This document shows positions 11,576-21,819 of a stretch of 64,000 bases of DNA, in pieces; within the stretch, counting starts at the first letter, position 1, and each line of letters starts with the position of its first letter. A program made the position numbers and the translations under genes. The notes below the pieces were generated by a model, which was not told the origin of the DNA, ran no database searches, and worked only from the letters and a program-made list of their open reading frames with translations. Source of the DNA: Areca catechu (lineage: Eukaryota > Streptophyta > Magnoliopsida > Arecales > Arecaceae); NCBI GenBank assembly GCA_021397845.1, contig CM038038.1:69982748-70046747 (forward strand), read 5' to 3'.

Positions 11576-12406
11576 AATCACCTTAAAGCTTTGAGGTTTT
11601 GATGGATGGGGCGAATTCCATGCTCTGGATAGTAGAATACCATCAAGCTTCAAGATTCATGGATGAGTTACTCCCAGTGAAGACTTCTATCACCCTTGCT
11701 ATGGGTTGGCTTTCCATGGTTTCACAAACTTATGGACTCATAAGAAAAATCAAGATGACAGGAGGGCTTTAATAACTCTTACCTCAAAACAATCAGGAGC
11801 TTGTTTCCTTTAGGGGCTCAGGCTCCTTAGGGGTACAGCTTTTATGTGGTCAGCTTTGGAAGATCGATATCCATCTTGGCCTTGAGCTTGAAGGCTTAGT
11901 CTTGATGGCTCATACTCAGCTACTACATATGCATTGGCTGGAGCCATGCTTTAAGTGATGGGTTGTGCATCGAGCTATTGTGAAAGATCGCTGAGAGGGC
12001 CAACAAATGGATTGGAGTTATCCTTTGGGATAAACTAGCACCAATAATCAGTCCAATAGCCCATGGAATATTTTTAATGATTGATGGTAATGACAGTGAT
12101 TCTGGTACTCTTTTCTCACCAGATTTGGTGCGATCACTACTGCTAGATTGCATGATGGGGACCTTGTCTTCACCTTCATCAATTTCTTGAATGACCTGGC
12201 CCCTTCCTTCACCTATTTTTGCCTCTTTTGTTTTTTGATTAACTGAGGCCATGGCCATTGCTGATGCGGCGAGGCGAGAGGTTAAAGGAGTTGCATAGAA
12301 ACCATCGTCGATTAAAGAGGCTGAGGTGGGATCATTTGTTAATTAGAGAAGAGGCCATGGCGGTCGGCTCCCATGGGTTTCGTTTGGACTGAAGGAGGCC
12401 AAATCC
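11576..12406. other. unassigned region
   Basis: No recognised domain. A 111-codon minus-strand frame (11923-12258) has a basic, serine-rich first half and a hydrophobic stretch (WAIGLIIGASL) but no family I can name. Its context between two repeats argues for element-derived or intergenic DNA. Confidence 0.3.
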
Positions 12407-12965
12407 TGAAAGAATTGTGCCCTAAAAGTCAATCTTTGTACGAGCATTTCTATAATCTTCCAACTCATGTATGATATTATTTATTAATAAAAGGCAATTA
12501 TTGATTCATTATACTGTTGCATCTTATCAAGATTATGATGAACCCCATAGGTTAGGACAATGTAATTAGGGTTATGATGAAGATCATATGATGAGATCTA
12601 AGTTTCTATAAACCCTAATCTAAAATGTTTCTAATTATTGGATTATCGATTTGGGGATCAATCTTTCCAGAAAAACTAGCATATCCTATATGTTCTCGAT
12701 GAAGAGAGTAGTTAGTCTCACAGCCACTTATATAAGGACACTAATACAAGGATGTGGGTACTCATTAGGATATGAGTTCACTAAACTGATCTGCTTTAAG
12801 AACATTATATGGAGGTCTTACTACTTGTCAAAAAATGGTTATCAAAGTTGGAGTTATTCAAGTAATCCTTAGACTTGAGATCACCATGGTACCTTATGCA
12901 CATAAAGCCATGTTTTGGTTCATACTTGATATGGCAACATCGCTGACATGGAGTATGCGTCAGGT
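12407..12965 (+). repeat. truncated Angela-type LTR head
   Basis: Begins TGAAAGAATTGTGCCCTAAA and aligns to the start of the Angela-like 3' LTR (61130 to about 61660): the same order of GATGAACCCCATAG, CTAGCATATCC, GATGTGGGTACTCATT and ATGAGTTCACT blocks. It stops where the GC-rich array starts. It therefore represents the first 0.55 kb of a related, older LTR. Confidence 0.7.
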
Positions 12966-14340
12966 CCAGCTGGCCACCAGGCAATACCATGCGGCATCAT
13001 CTCCGGGCTCTCCTTCTAGGTGGCTCAGCTAGCGGTCAAGCTGACTTCGGGGCCGAGCTCGGCACCTCTGCCACTCCACCAGGTGTCGACCCAAGCGGGG
13101 TCCACCTCGACCGGAGTGGCCCTGCCTCTGTTCCTTCACCAAGTGGCATCCCCGGATGGGCCCACCTTGTCGAAGTCGAGCCAGGCTCCCTCTATTCCCT
13201 CGCCAGGTGGCACCCCTAGATGGGTCCACCTTGACCGAGGTTGAGCTGGCCTCAGCCACTCTGCCAGGTGTCGACCCAAGTGGGATCCACCTCGGCCAGA
13301 GTGGCCCTGCCTCTGCTCCTTCGCCAAGTGGCACCCCTAGATGGGCCCACCTCACTGAAGTCGAGCCAGGCTCTCCTTGCTCCCTCGCCAGGTGGCACCC
13401 CCAGATGGGTCCACCTCGGTCGAGGTCGAGCTAGCCTCTGCCACTCCGCCAGGTGTCAACCTAGGCGGGGTCCACCTGGGCCAGAGTGTTCCTGCCTCTG
13501 CTCCTTTGCTAGGTGGCGCCCCCTGATGGGCCCACCTCGCTGAAGTCGAGCCAGGCTCTCCCTACTCCCTCGCCAGGTGGCACCCCCAGATGGGTCCACC
13601 TCGATCGAGGTTGAGCTGGCCTTTGCCACTCTGCGGTGTCGACCTAGGCAGGGTCCACCTTAGCCAGAGTGGCCCTGCCTTTGCTCCTTTGCCAGGTGGC
13701 GCCCCTAGATGGGCCCACCATGTCGAAGTCGAGCCAGGCTCTCCTTGCTCCCTCGCCAGGTGGCACCCTCAGATGGGTCCACCTTGGTCGAGGTCGAGCT
13801 GGCCTTTGCCACTCAGCCAGGTGTCGACCCAGGTAGGGTCCACCTTGGTCGGAGTGGACCTGCCTCTGCTCATCCACCAGGTGGCACCCCTAGATGGGCC
13901 CACCTCGTCGAAGTCGAGCTAGGCTCTCCTTGCTCCCTCGCTAGGTGGCACCATTAGATGGGTCCACCTTGGCCGAGGTCGAGTTAGCCTCTGCCAGGTG
14001 TCGACTCAAGCAGGGTCCACCTCAGCTAGAGTGGCCCTGCCTCTGCTTCTTCGCCAGGTGGCGCCTCCTGATAGGGCCCACCTCACCAAAGTCGAGTCGG
14101 GCTCTCCCTGCTCCCTTGCCAGGTGGCACCCCTAGATGGGTCCACCTCAATCAATGTCGAGTTGGCCTCTGCCACTCTGTTAGGTGTCGACCCAAGCAGG
14201 GTCTACCTCGGTCGGAGTGGCCCTATCTCTGCTCCTTCACTAGGTGGTGCCCCCAGATGGGCCCACCTCATCGAAGTCGAGCCGGGCTCTCCCTGCTCTT
14301 TTGCCAGGTGGCAACCCTAGACGGTTCTACCTCGATCGAT
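12966..14340 (+). repeat. higher-order minisatellite, ~185-bp unit made of three ~62-bp subunits
   Basis: The marker GGTGTCGAC recurs at about 13081, 13266, 13451, 13631, 13819, 13996 and 14185, a spacing close to 185 bp. Within each unit two further blocks, GGTGGCGCCCCTAGATGGG and GGTGGCACCCCCAGATGGG, have similar flanks, so the unit looks like three diverged copies of an ancestral 62-bp sequence. It is strongly GC-rich and open in several frames on both strands by composition. The downstream sequence looks like a Tat-type LTR end, so the array may be inside an LTR. Confidence 0.7.
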
Positions 14341-15160
14341 GTCAGTCCTCTCTGTAAAGCATGGAGTGACCGAGGGCATGAGCACCGAAAAAGCTGCTGA
14401 GGATGGCGCACACAGGTGGCGCATCTGGTATAGGGTCCCCAGGCCTGTAACGATGTGCAGAACCTCGTTGGCACCAGTTTAGAAGGGGAACCTTGCCCAA
14501 GGCACCGTACCCAGCATTCGGTAACCCTGTACTCCAAAATGGGAGGGTCACGGTCAATGTCTCAGGCCCGAGGGCGCCTTCGCAAGGATCAGAATCCCGT
14601 CAAGTTCTCCCTTTCATGATTGCACAATAGACAAGACTGGCTCACCACTTAACTCCCGACCGTAAGGGGACGGCCTAGGGAAATGGTCGCTAAGCTTCAT
14701 TGACCTCCAGAGCCCCCAGGGAGGGGGGAATCGAGGTGCGAACGTATCCAGTGATTGGTGACCTAAAAAGGAAGACTAGGGGTAAGAAAGAAGGTAAGCA
14801 ATCGAGAGGGCAAGCACGCGCACTAGAAGAGGAGGCGATCCTAAGCCAGAAGCTCCAAAGGAACTTGCAGGACTGAGTTTAACGAGCCCATCGTAGGAAC
14901 CAGAGCACTAATCCCTCTCATTCTCATTCTTTTTCTCATCAAAGATTCCTCTAAGCACGGAAGCCTAGCAGGTTTCCACCTTAATGGATCTGTTCCACTT
15001 TACCGCTCTCTAACTTGACCATCGGAGTACCTCCATCGGGATCCCCGACACAGGTCTCTAACCTCATTTTTACAGGTTTGGGAGCATCGGGATTCTGCAG
15101 CATAGGGGACCCCAGTCCGGTGCCAACTCATAGCTACAGGCCATAGTGGTAAGGTCGGTA
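14341..15160 (+). other. probable end of a Tat-like LTR
   Basis: Non-repetitive GC-rich sequence running into a primer-site-like sequence at 15161. No long open frame. It is interpreted as R/U5 and leader-proximal LTR sequence of a Tat-type Ty3/gypsy element because of the primer site and the gag-like start that follow. No second LTR is in the window to confirm this. Confidence 0.35.
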
Positions 15161-15180
15161 ATAGATTGGCACGCCAGGTG
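15161..15180 (+). other. primer-binding-site-like sequence, Tat type
   Basis: ATTGGCACGCCAGGTGGAGG resembles the GGCGCGCCAGGTAGGGG-type sequence found after the LTR in Tat-lineage plant elements. Confidence 0.4.
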
Positions 15181-15242
15181 GAGGGACGAGGCCCCTAGAT
15201 GAGTAAGCCCCCCTCGAGCTCGAGAGTAGCTCGATTCCAAGT

Positions 15243-15428
15243 ATGGTGGTGACTCGCAGACATGAAGTCTCCACCGACCGGGCGGGGGAGGTTCCCTCTC
15301 ACCCGGGCCCCCGTAGCCCAGAAAGGGAACTCCCCACTCTCGTTCCATCTCCTCAGCTACCCTCGGTGGATGGTCAGTATGCTGCCATTGTCCAACAATT
15401 GCAGACACTGACCACGGTCGTAAGGTAG
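15243..15428 (+). CDS. possible gag start of a Tat-like element
   Basis: A 61-codon frame starts 63 bp after the primer site. It has a proline- and arginine-rich start and ends with a short helix (QYAAIVQQLQTLTTVV) reminiscent of the N-terminal gag region of Tat elements. It stops at TAG, and the sequence is cut off at about 15491 by the SIRE-like remnant, so only a stub remains. The assignment rests mainly on position. Confidence 0.35.
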   Translation: MVVTRRHEVSTDRAGEVPSHPGPRSPERELPTLVPSPQLPSVDGQYAAIVQQLQTLTTVVR

Positions 15429-15491
15429 CTGTAGCATCAGCAATGCTCCTTGGTAACTCAACCCTAGCCAGGGACCCCTGCGACCCAAGCC

Positions 15492-15737
15492 TCAAAGCTC
15501 TATTTGCTTAATGTCATTCTCATCCCAATCATCTTCCATTTTGGGAGTGGGAATGCCATTAATCAAGATAGTAGGCTGATGAGGACCCTTAACAATAGTC
15601 CTCCAAATATTATAATTCATGGCTTGAATGTAAATGTGCATGCAAGTCTTCCAATATGTATAATTGATGCCATTAAATAATGGAGGATGGTTATAGTCTT
15701 GACCTTCTACAATACCCATACCAATTGGTACTGCCAT
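15492..15737 (-). pseudogene. SIRE-like gag N-terminus
   Basis: An 82-codon minus-strand frame beginning MAVPIGMGIVEGQ and containing PPLFNGINYTYWK, the typical N-terminal motif of copia gag proteins that precedes the capsid-like domain. It is truncated at 15492 where unrelated sequence begins, so no zinc finger or pol remains. Confidence 0.7.
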
Positions 15738-15794
15738 GATCTTTTACTCAAGATCGTTGGACCTACAAGAGAGTACCAGTGCTCCTATACTACT

Positions 15795-17332
15795 TGTTGC
15801 CCAGAAATGGAGCCTAAGAAGGGGGATGAATTGGGCCTTGTAAAAATTTAAACAACTATGTGCTAGTCTTGATGTGTTTGTGAAGCAAAGTGATTAAACT
15901 CTAAATGAATATACAGTGGATGATAGCAAATTAAAGATAAGTAATAACGAAGAAATAGTAGAGAAAGCAATCTCACACAAACACAAGGTTTTATAATGGT
16001 TATGTGCAATCCAAGCACCTACATCCACTCCCCAAGCCTCCCTTGGAAATTTCTACTATAATCTCTTCAAGATTACAGCCAACTTATTTTCCAAGGCTGA
16101 CAAGTCAAAACCTGAGTTGGTTTTGTCACCTAGGTTCATCAACAACCTTTACAACTTGTTGTCTTTGGGCTTATAAGTTAAACCCTAGTTGGTTTTTGTA
16201 CCTTTGGCTTACATACAACCTTAGCAACCTACTTTCAAAAACCTTGAAAGCTCAGTCAGCAAAGAATAAAGTTAAAGATACAAGAATAAAAGCACAATCA
16301 AACTCTCTTCTAGAGTAGAATATGAAAGCTTTGAGGCTCTTGTTGATTGCTTGTCTTGTCTTCTCTTTGGAATCTCTTCAAACATACTTTTGGAAAGATG
16401 AAATGATAGGCTTGTAAGCTTTTTCAGGGAATCTCTTCTTTTCGGCTTTTGGAAGTGAAGTTCTTGAAAGAATATTTATCTTTTTGTGTGTTCAATGCTT
16501 CATGAATGAGTTTGGTGAAGCTTAAATACTTTAAATACTTCCAAAAAATGGTTAAAACCGTTGGAGGATCAAAACTAGTTGTTGGAAACTTGAAAGGATG
16601 AATTCTGCCTCTAAAAAATATAGCCGTTATGCCTATCAAAACCCGTGAGTTGATCTTGACTTCTGTGAGTTGACACTTGAGTCTTCATGAGTCGACACTT
16701 GATTTCCGTTAGTCGATACTTGAGCTTCTTGAGTCGACACTTAAAATTGCTGAGACGACACTTGAGTCAAAAACCTTCAAATGGCCTAGTTCTATATTTT
16801 CAAAATTCTTAGGCCTTGAGTCGACACTTGCAATCCTTGAGTCAACACTTGAATCTCCTGAGTCTATACTTAAGTCTCCTGAGCCAACACTTGATAGAAA
16901 AACTCCCAAAATGATAAGTTCTGTATCTTCAAAAAGTCTCAGACCTTGAGTCGACACTTGCAATCCTTGAGTCGATACTTGGCATGCCAGAGAAAATTTC
17001 TGCATGCCTGTCTCTGAAGTGTTGACACTTGGTGTGCCATGAGTCGACACTTGACTCTGCAATTTATCAAAAACATGTGCCAACCTTCCAAATTCAAGTT
17101 GATCTTCAATGAAACTTCAATATACTTTAGATAAAGCACAATTGGTCTATTTTGAGGCCTTTTTCAGATGAGAAGACTTCTTAAAATATGAAAATTGCTC
17201 AGCTTCATGAAACTTATATTTTGAGAATTTGAGATGCCTGTATCCTGTAACTCATAACTATAATTGAAACATTAGTATAAAATATGTACTCAATATTTTG
17301 TTAGTCATCAAAATCAAGGGTTAAAGCCAACA
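15795..17332 (-). repeat. LTR of SIRE-like remnant with GAGTCGAC motif array
   Basis: 1,538 bp, TGTTGCCC to CCAACA on the plus strand. At about 16650-17060 a GAGTCGACACTTG motif occurs about fourteen times in direct orientation with variable spacing. The motif lies in the part that is U3 in the element's orientation. Confidence 0.65.
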
Positions 17333-18935
17333 ACAACATAAATTGAATTAGAAAGGGAATTAATAGGAAATTAGTAGTGAAAGTAATTTAGAGATGATTT
17401 ATCTTAACGAGAGCACGACCCATACCCGTAGATCATGGCCCATCCCTTTTGGAAATAGATCATAGTGAAGATAGTTAAGATATGACCTATCTTAATGAGA
17501 GCACAGCCCGTACCCGTAGATCACGGTCCATCCCTTTTAGGTATAGATCAGTCAAAATTATAGTAAAAATAATCAAGATATGACCTATCTTAGTGAGATC
17601 ATGGTCCGTACCCGTAGATCACGGCCCGTCCCTTTTGGGAATAGATCAGTCAAGATTATAGTCATGTAAAGTGGCTTACCTTTAAAGCTTTGCACTGCTC
17701 ATAAACCTGCTTCAGATAAGATAAAGAAAAAGAAATAATGTGAGTTAATTGGAAGCTCTTTTCATTTTATAGAATGAGGAGTACATCAAATAAATACTCA
17801 AGCATAAACCCCCTTTTTCCAAATAAGCTTCCAGAGTGAGCTGTAATATATCTGAAGATGGAGCAGTCCGAGGATACAGTGGAGAGTAGAGAGTGGGAGC
17901 CAGGTCAGTGAAGTGGGAATAGGAACCAGTAAGGGTGATGGGGATTGAAAAGGGATAGAGCAGAGAAGGGAGAGAAGTGGAATAGAAGTGGAATAAAAGT
18001 GGGATAAGAGAGGAATAAGAGGGATAGTAGAGGGATATAGACTGATGGCTCTCCACCTTGATCTCTAGACTCCTCAACTCCCTTTCATAGGCTTCAAACA
18101 AACCAACTTTAGTTCCACTATTCTTCTGGACCAACTGAATTCAGTTCTAGCTGCCCGAATCTATTCTATAGTTTCAACTCAGCTCCAACTTCTTCACCGA
18201 ACTCCAGCTTGCATCCAATGGCATCCAACCACGTCCAACGATGTTCGTTGAGCTCGCAGCAGGCGGTGACAATGTCTATTAAGCTTCAACGGATGGCTTT
18301 CAACAAGTAATGGCTCAGATCCATGGTCGGTGAACAAGGAATAGGGAGGAGAGGTTGTGGCCATCAGTTTGGATGGCTCGGATGGTAGTTAAGGACCGGC
18401 ATTTTGAGGCTTGGGCACCTTCTCGGTGGCGGAGGGAGGAGTGTCGGTGACTTTTTCGTCATCAAATTAGCTTAGAAATAATGGAAGAGTAGTGAAGGAG
18501 GAGGAGGCCAGCAACTTTTTCGGCCAAGGGTGGTTTCACCAGTCAGCAAGGGGGTGCCGGTGGCTTGGGCAGTGTAGAGGCAACATCTCCAACAAGTTTT
18601 GGTGCAAACCAAACTTTGTGGTCCACGGCTCTGTTTCGTAGACCACGATAATGGTTGCCCATGGACCACAAGCCATTCGGTGGACCCTTCAGCTGGTCCA
18701 TGGTGGACCGGCTAGCTACACCAAAATCCATGCTTTTCCTTATTAAATTTCTTAAAAATCGATTTTGGGTTTGTTTTAAGCTCGATTTGCTTCAAACTTA
18801 TTTCATTTGAACCCATAAATTGAGCTCTTCGCATTAGCGCTCTCCTTTCCTACAAATGATATATAAAGTATCAATTTTAAATGAATAAAGATAATTAAAG
18901 TAATATTTTTATATATGTATATAACGTAGTTATCA
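17333..18935 (-). repeat. 3' LTR of Athila-like element E3, truncated
   Basis: On the minus strand it begins TGATAACTACGTTATATACA at 18935, right after the polypurine tract, and is homologous to the LTRs of E1 and E2, including the GGTCCA/TGGACC block at 18630-18715. About 260 bp at its end are missing where the SIRE-like remnant abuts. Positions 17400-17655 hold three diverged copies of an 88-98-bp unit containing TACCCGTAGATCA. Confidence 0.65.
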
Positions 18936-18950
18936 CACTCCCCAACTTGA
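18936..18950 (-). other. polypurine tract of E3
   Basis: On the minus strand CAAGTTGGGGAGTG abuts the LTR start TGATAACTAC. This is the expected priming site for plus-strand DNA synthesis. Confidence 0.6.
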
Positions 18951-20008
18951 ACTTTGCTCATCCTCGAGTAAAGTAAATTAATTATCTATGTGTACTAACT
19001 CATCCTAGAAGTGAAAATTATCTTACTTATTCTAAAATCAGTTGTTACCCGGTTAGACCATTGAAGGGGTACTTCATCGGATTACCAATTCTACCCATTT
19101 AATGGCTAAGTAAAGCCCATAGAAATTTCAAGAGTTCATCTTTTCCCAACTTTCTATCTTACTCTTTAAGTCCTTCTATATTATTTTGGTTATGGTGTAG
19201 TATCAGTTTATCTAGTCCCTTTTTTTTTATGTAGAGTTAGTGCAATGTACTAACATCTTGCTTTCTAGATGATCCTTGTAGTGAGCTTTTGGCCAATGAC
19301 ATCCAAACCGGTTGGCTTTAGGGCATTAGGTGTAAAAGACGCTTTAGGCTTAATGACTTGAGTCGAAAAGGCTATATGTTAAGACTTGTCTCTACAAAGA
19401 TTTCTTTGCATCCTTACCTTTTGACGTGAACAACAATGCTTACTTAAACGAAGGGGCCCAGTTACTCAAAAAGAGATACTAAAAACTTTATTTTTACTTT
19501 ACACTTTAAACAAGACTTTTTAGATATTTTCACCTATACCATTATAAGGTAGAGTCTTTATCGAGATTAGTAGGTAGAAGGGTTTGGAATTGCTCAAGAA
19601 TTTTCTGGGCTAAACTTTGTCATTAATTAGGTTTAATAATTTATTCCTGGGTATCTTTAAACTTATCTAAACCGTTAATCATTCATCATTTAGCAAGCTT
19701 GATTATTTTCAAATTGAGACAAAGTTTGGTACATAAAGACTGATTAAAGTTTTACTCGAGGATTTAATTATCCCCTCCCAACTTAATTTCCATTTTCCCT
19801 AATGGAAGGAGATATTAAAAATACATGACAAGGAAAGATACCACCTGGAAGGGTGCTTGAACTGCATGTTCCTTTGTTGCCATACTACCCTCACTTTGTT
19901 GTTCTTCTAAAACAAAAGAAAGTAACTAGTTAACAACATAAAAACATAAACTGGGTTGCCTCCTAGAAGCGCTAAGTTTAAAGTTTTCAGCCAGACTTAG
20001 TGGATCTT
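18951..20008 (-). other. E3 post-pol region
   Basis: AT-rich untranslated DNA. On the minus strand, near 19940-19985, the GCGCTTCTAGGAGGCAACCC block is the sequence characteristically found downstream of pol in Athila-type elements; E1 has it near 500-525. A second purine-rich tract lies near 19780-19795. No open frame of note, and no envelope-like frame. Confidence 0.55.
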
Positions 20009-20728
20009 CTAGATTATGTTGATTGATACATCCACTAAATTATTAAATATACTTAGCCATAGCGGATGGTTGGATAAAGTCCAATCAGTAGTATCCCACA
20101 TGATATCTTTGTCAAACATATCTACAAGATGTGTCTCCTGAAAGTAGATACCTGGAGATGGCTTGGTAAGCAGAGTAGATATTGGTTCTAGTGCAGGGGT
20201 TAAGTAAAAAGTAGAGGGTACAATGGATTGCTCAAATTTTGGTGTCCAGGGTGGATCTAATAAATCACTCAAGTTCTCCATGCTATCTATCCCAGTACAG
20301 TTCAGATGTTTGCAAGATGGGTCCCCAGCAAAGTTAGCATGGCTAGCATACTCAAGGACTGCATTAGGGAATGATAATTTGGTTGGGTAGTCTACTAGTA
20401 AATCAGAGATTGGCTCTTCAATAGCTTCTTTGGAGTCATTTGGCAAACCTACAAATTGGGTTTCCTGGTTTGGGGTTACATCATGTTCAAAGAATGGATC
20501 ATTCATCTTTACTAGGGGTGGCTCTTGCTCCAGTGTAGGTGAAGTTTCTAATGAGGAAGCTATTAGTGTATCAGGGAGATTGGTCATCTGCTCATATTTC
20601 ATGGTCCATGGAGGAGTGGAACTAGATGGTTCTAACAGTGCATTCACTTCATCCATGTACGTATCTATGTTGAAACTGTTCATATCAAAATGGGCTAGAC
20701 AAGCTTGTAGAAGGTCTTGAGTGTGCAT
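20009..20728 (-). pseudogene. E3 pol linker region
   Basis: An open minus-strand frame of 239 codons with no catalytic motif. It contains two copies of a P-P-W-T-x-K-x-E-Q segment (about residues 39-48 and 160-168), which in Athila polyproteins lies between protease and reverse transcriptase. Instead of reaching reverse transcriptase the frame ends and post-pol DNA follows at once. The whole reverse transcriptase, RNase H and integrase region is therefore missing, and the linker seems to have been partly duplicated. The frame has stayed open over 720 bp, which is notable in such decayed surroundings. Confidence 0.5.
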
Positions 20729-20755
20729 GCTAAGGGTGGTTTCTTCTACAAATTC

Positions 20756-21200
20756 CTATAGCACGTTTACCTCATCATGATCATACACAGGTGGTCCTTG
20801 GAATGTATTAAAAATGTTCAACCTCATCTTCTTGTTTCCAAAAGTTACATCCATAACTCCCATCCTATAATTTGTATAAGCATTTGCAGTGTCTAGGAAG
20901 GGTCTTCCAAAAATGATGGGTATTTGGCTAGGATTACTGCTAGATTCCATATCCAAAACAAGGAAATCAACAGGAATGTAGAATTCATCTACTTTTACAA
21001 ACACATCATCCAACATTCCACGAGGTACCTGAACTGATCTTTCTGCTAATTGTAAGTAAAGTCACCATCGTGGGTTTCAATTCTCCAAATCCGAATAGAT
21101 CATACATTGAGCTTGGAAGAAGGTTTACACTTGCACCCAAATCTAATAAGCTTTCTTGATTGTAAGGTCACCTATGACACAAGATATGATTGGGGTACCA
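20756..21200 (-). pseudogene. E3 retropepsin-like protease
   Basis: Minus-strand translation matches the Athila protease. A D-L-G-A-S-V-N-L-L-P active-site segment (near 21120-21155, in a shifted frame) is followed in the open frame 20756-21016 by VDFLVLDMES and IPIIFGRPFLDTANAYTNYR, the conserved I-I-L-G-R-P-F-L block near the domain end. A frameshift separates the two halves, so it is inactive. An aspartic protease of this type would process the gag-pol polyprotein in the virus-like particle. Confidence 0.7.
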
Positions 21201-21322
21201 GGATCTTTTAGTTTGGGTGGGGCTATCTACTGACAAACTGAGCTGGCTTGCTTTGGTATGTGTGCCTTAGATTTCTATTTCTATGTGCACAGATCCTTAA
21301 GAAATTTGGTATAAGTTAGAAC

Positions 21323-21819
21323 TTATTTAATGGCATCAAGAAGAGGCAGGTTTATCTGGACTTGCTTGAATAACTCAAGCATCTCATTCATTTTTAAGGT
21401 CTTCTTATCCAAAGATAAAGGAGTTTCCAAAGCACTAGGGAATGGGGCCTTTAGTTTAGGTGCTTGGTCAATGGATTTCTTTTTCTCTTCATTACTTTTT
21501 TTCTCTAGCTTAGCCACTTCTTGTTTTTGGGTCAGGTTAGGCTGGTTTATTGTTATCTCGCTTCTTAAAGTTATGAATGATTTTGCATGTTCTGAAAAAG
21601 TTTCAGGACTGGACAAGCTCTCAACCATGTATTGCCCTTTTGGGTTACTAATGGACTAGCTAGGTAACCTACCTTCCTCCCTTCTATTGAGAGTTTTAGC
21701 TAGCTGACCTATCTGGGCTTCTAGCTTAATAATGGACTGAGTGTGGGAGTAAAGGAGTTGGTTATTTCTTTCTATCCCTTCAAGTACTTGACACATCCTT
21801 TCTTTGAAGATAGGATTAT
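21323..21819 (-). pseudogene. E3 gag C-terminal part
   Basis: The frame 21323-21628 contains ITLRSEI, a lysine/glutamate-rich stretch, then a block ending M-L-E-L-F-K-Q-V-Q-I-N-L-P-L-L-D-A-I. This is the conserved segment before protease in Athila gag-pol (family pattern F-x-K-x-L-H-I-N-I-P-F-x-D-A-L). Upstream sequence to 21819 continues gag with stops and is cut by the insertion of CV1. The N-terminal half and the 5' LTR are not found elsewhere in the window. Confidence 0.6.

Larger units (their letters stand above)
15492..17332 (-). mobile_element. SIRE-like copia remnant (gag start plus 5' LTR)
   Basis: Minus-strand fragment consisting of the 5' LTR (15795-17332) and the first ~80 codons of gag (15492-15737). 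It matches the ends and gag start of the larger SIRE-like element at 28172-44312: LTR edge TGTTGCCCAG, and a gag start with P-L-F-N-G-I-N-Y-T-Y-W-K. The rest of the element is lost at the junction with the Tat-like gag. It sits at the edge of the E3 LTR. Confidence 0.7.

Noticed and set aside
13020..14400. Many overlapping open frames of 60-151 codons on both strands
   Set aside because: They result from a GC-rich tandem array; the ~185-bp unit is not a multiple of three, so frames rotate, and nothing supports a gene.
16650..17060. Regularly recurring short motif, considered as a CRISPR-like array
   Set aside because: Eukaryotic retrotransposon LTR; motif copies are degenerate and spacing is irregular.
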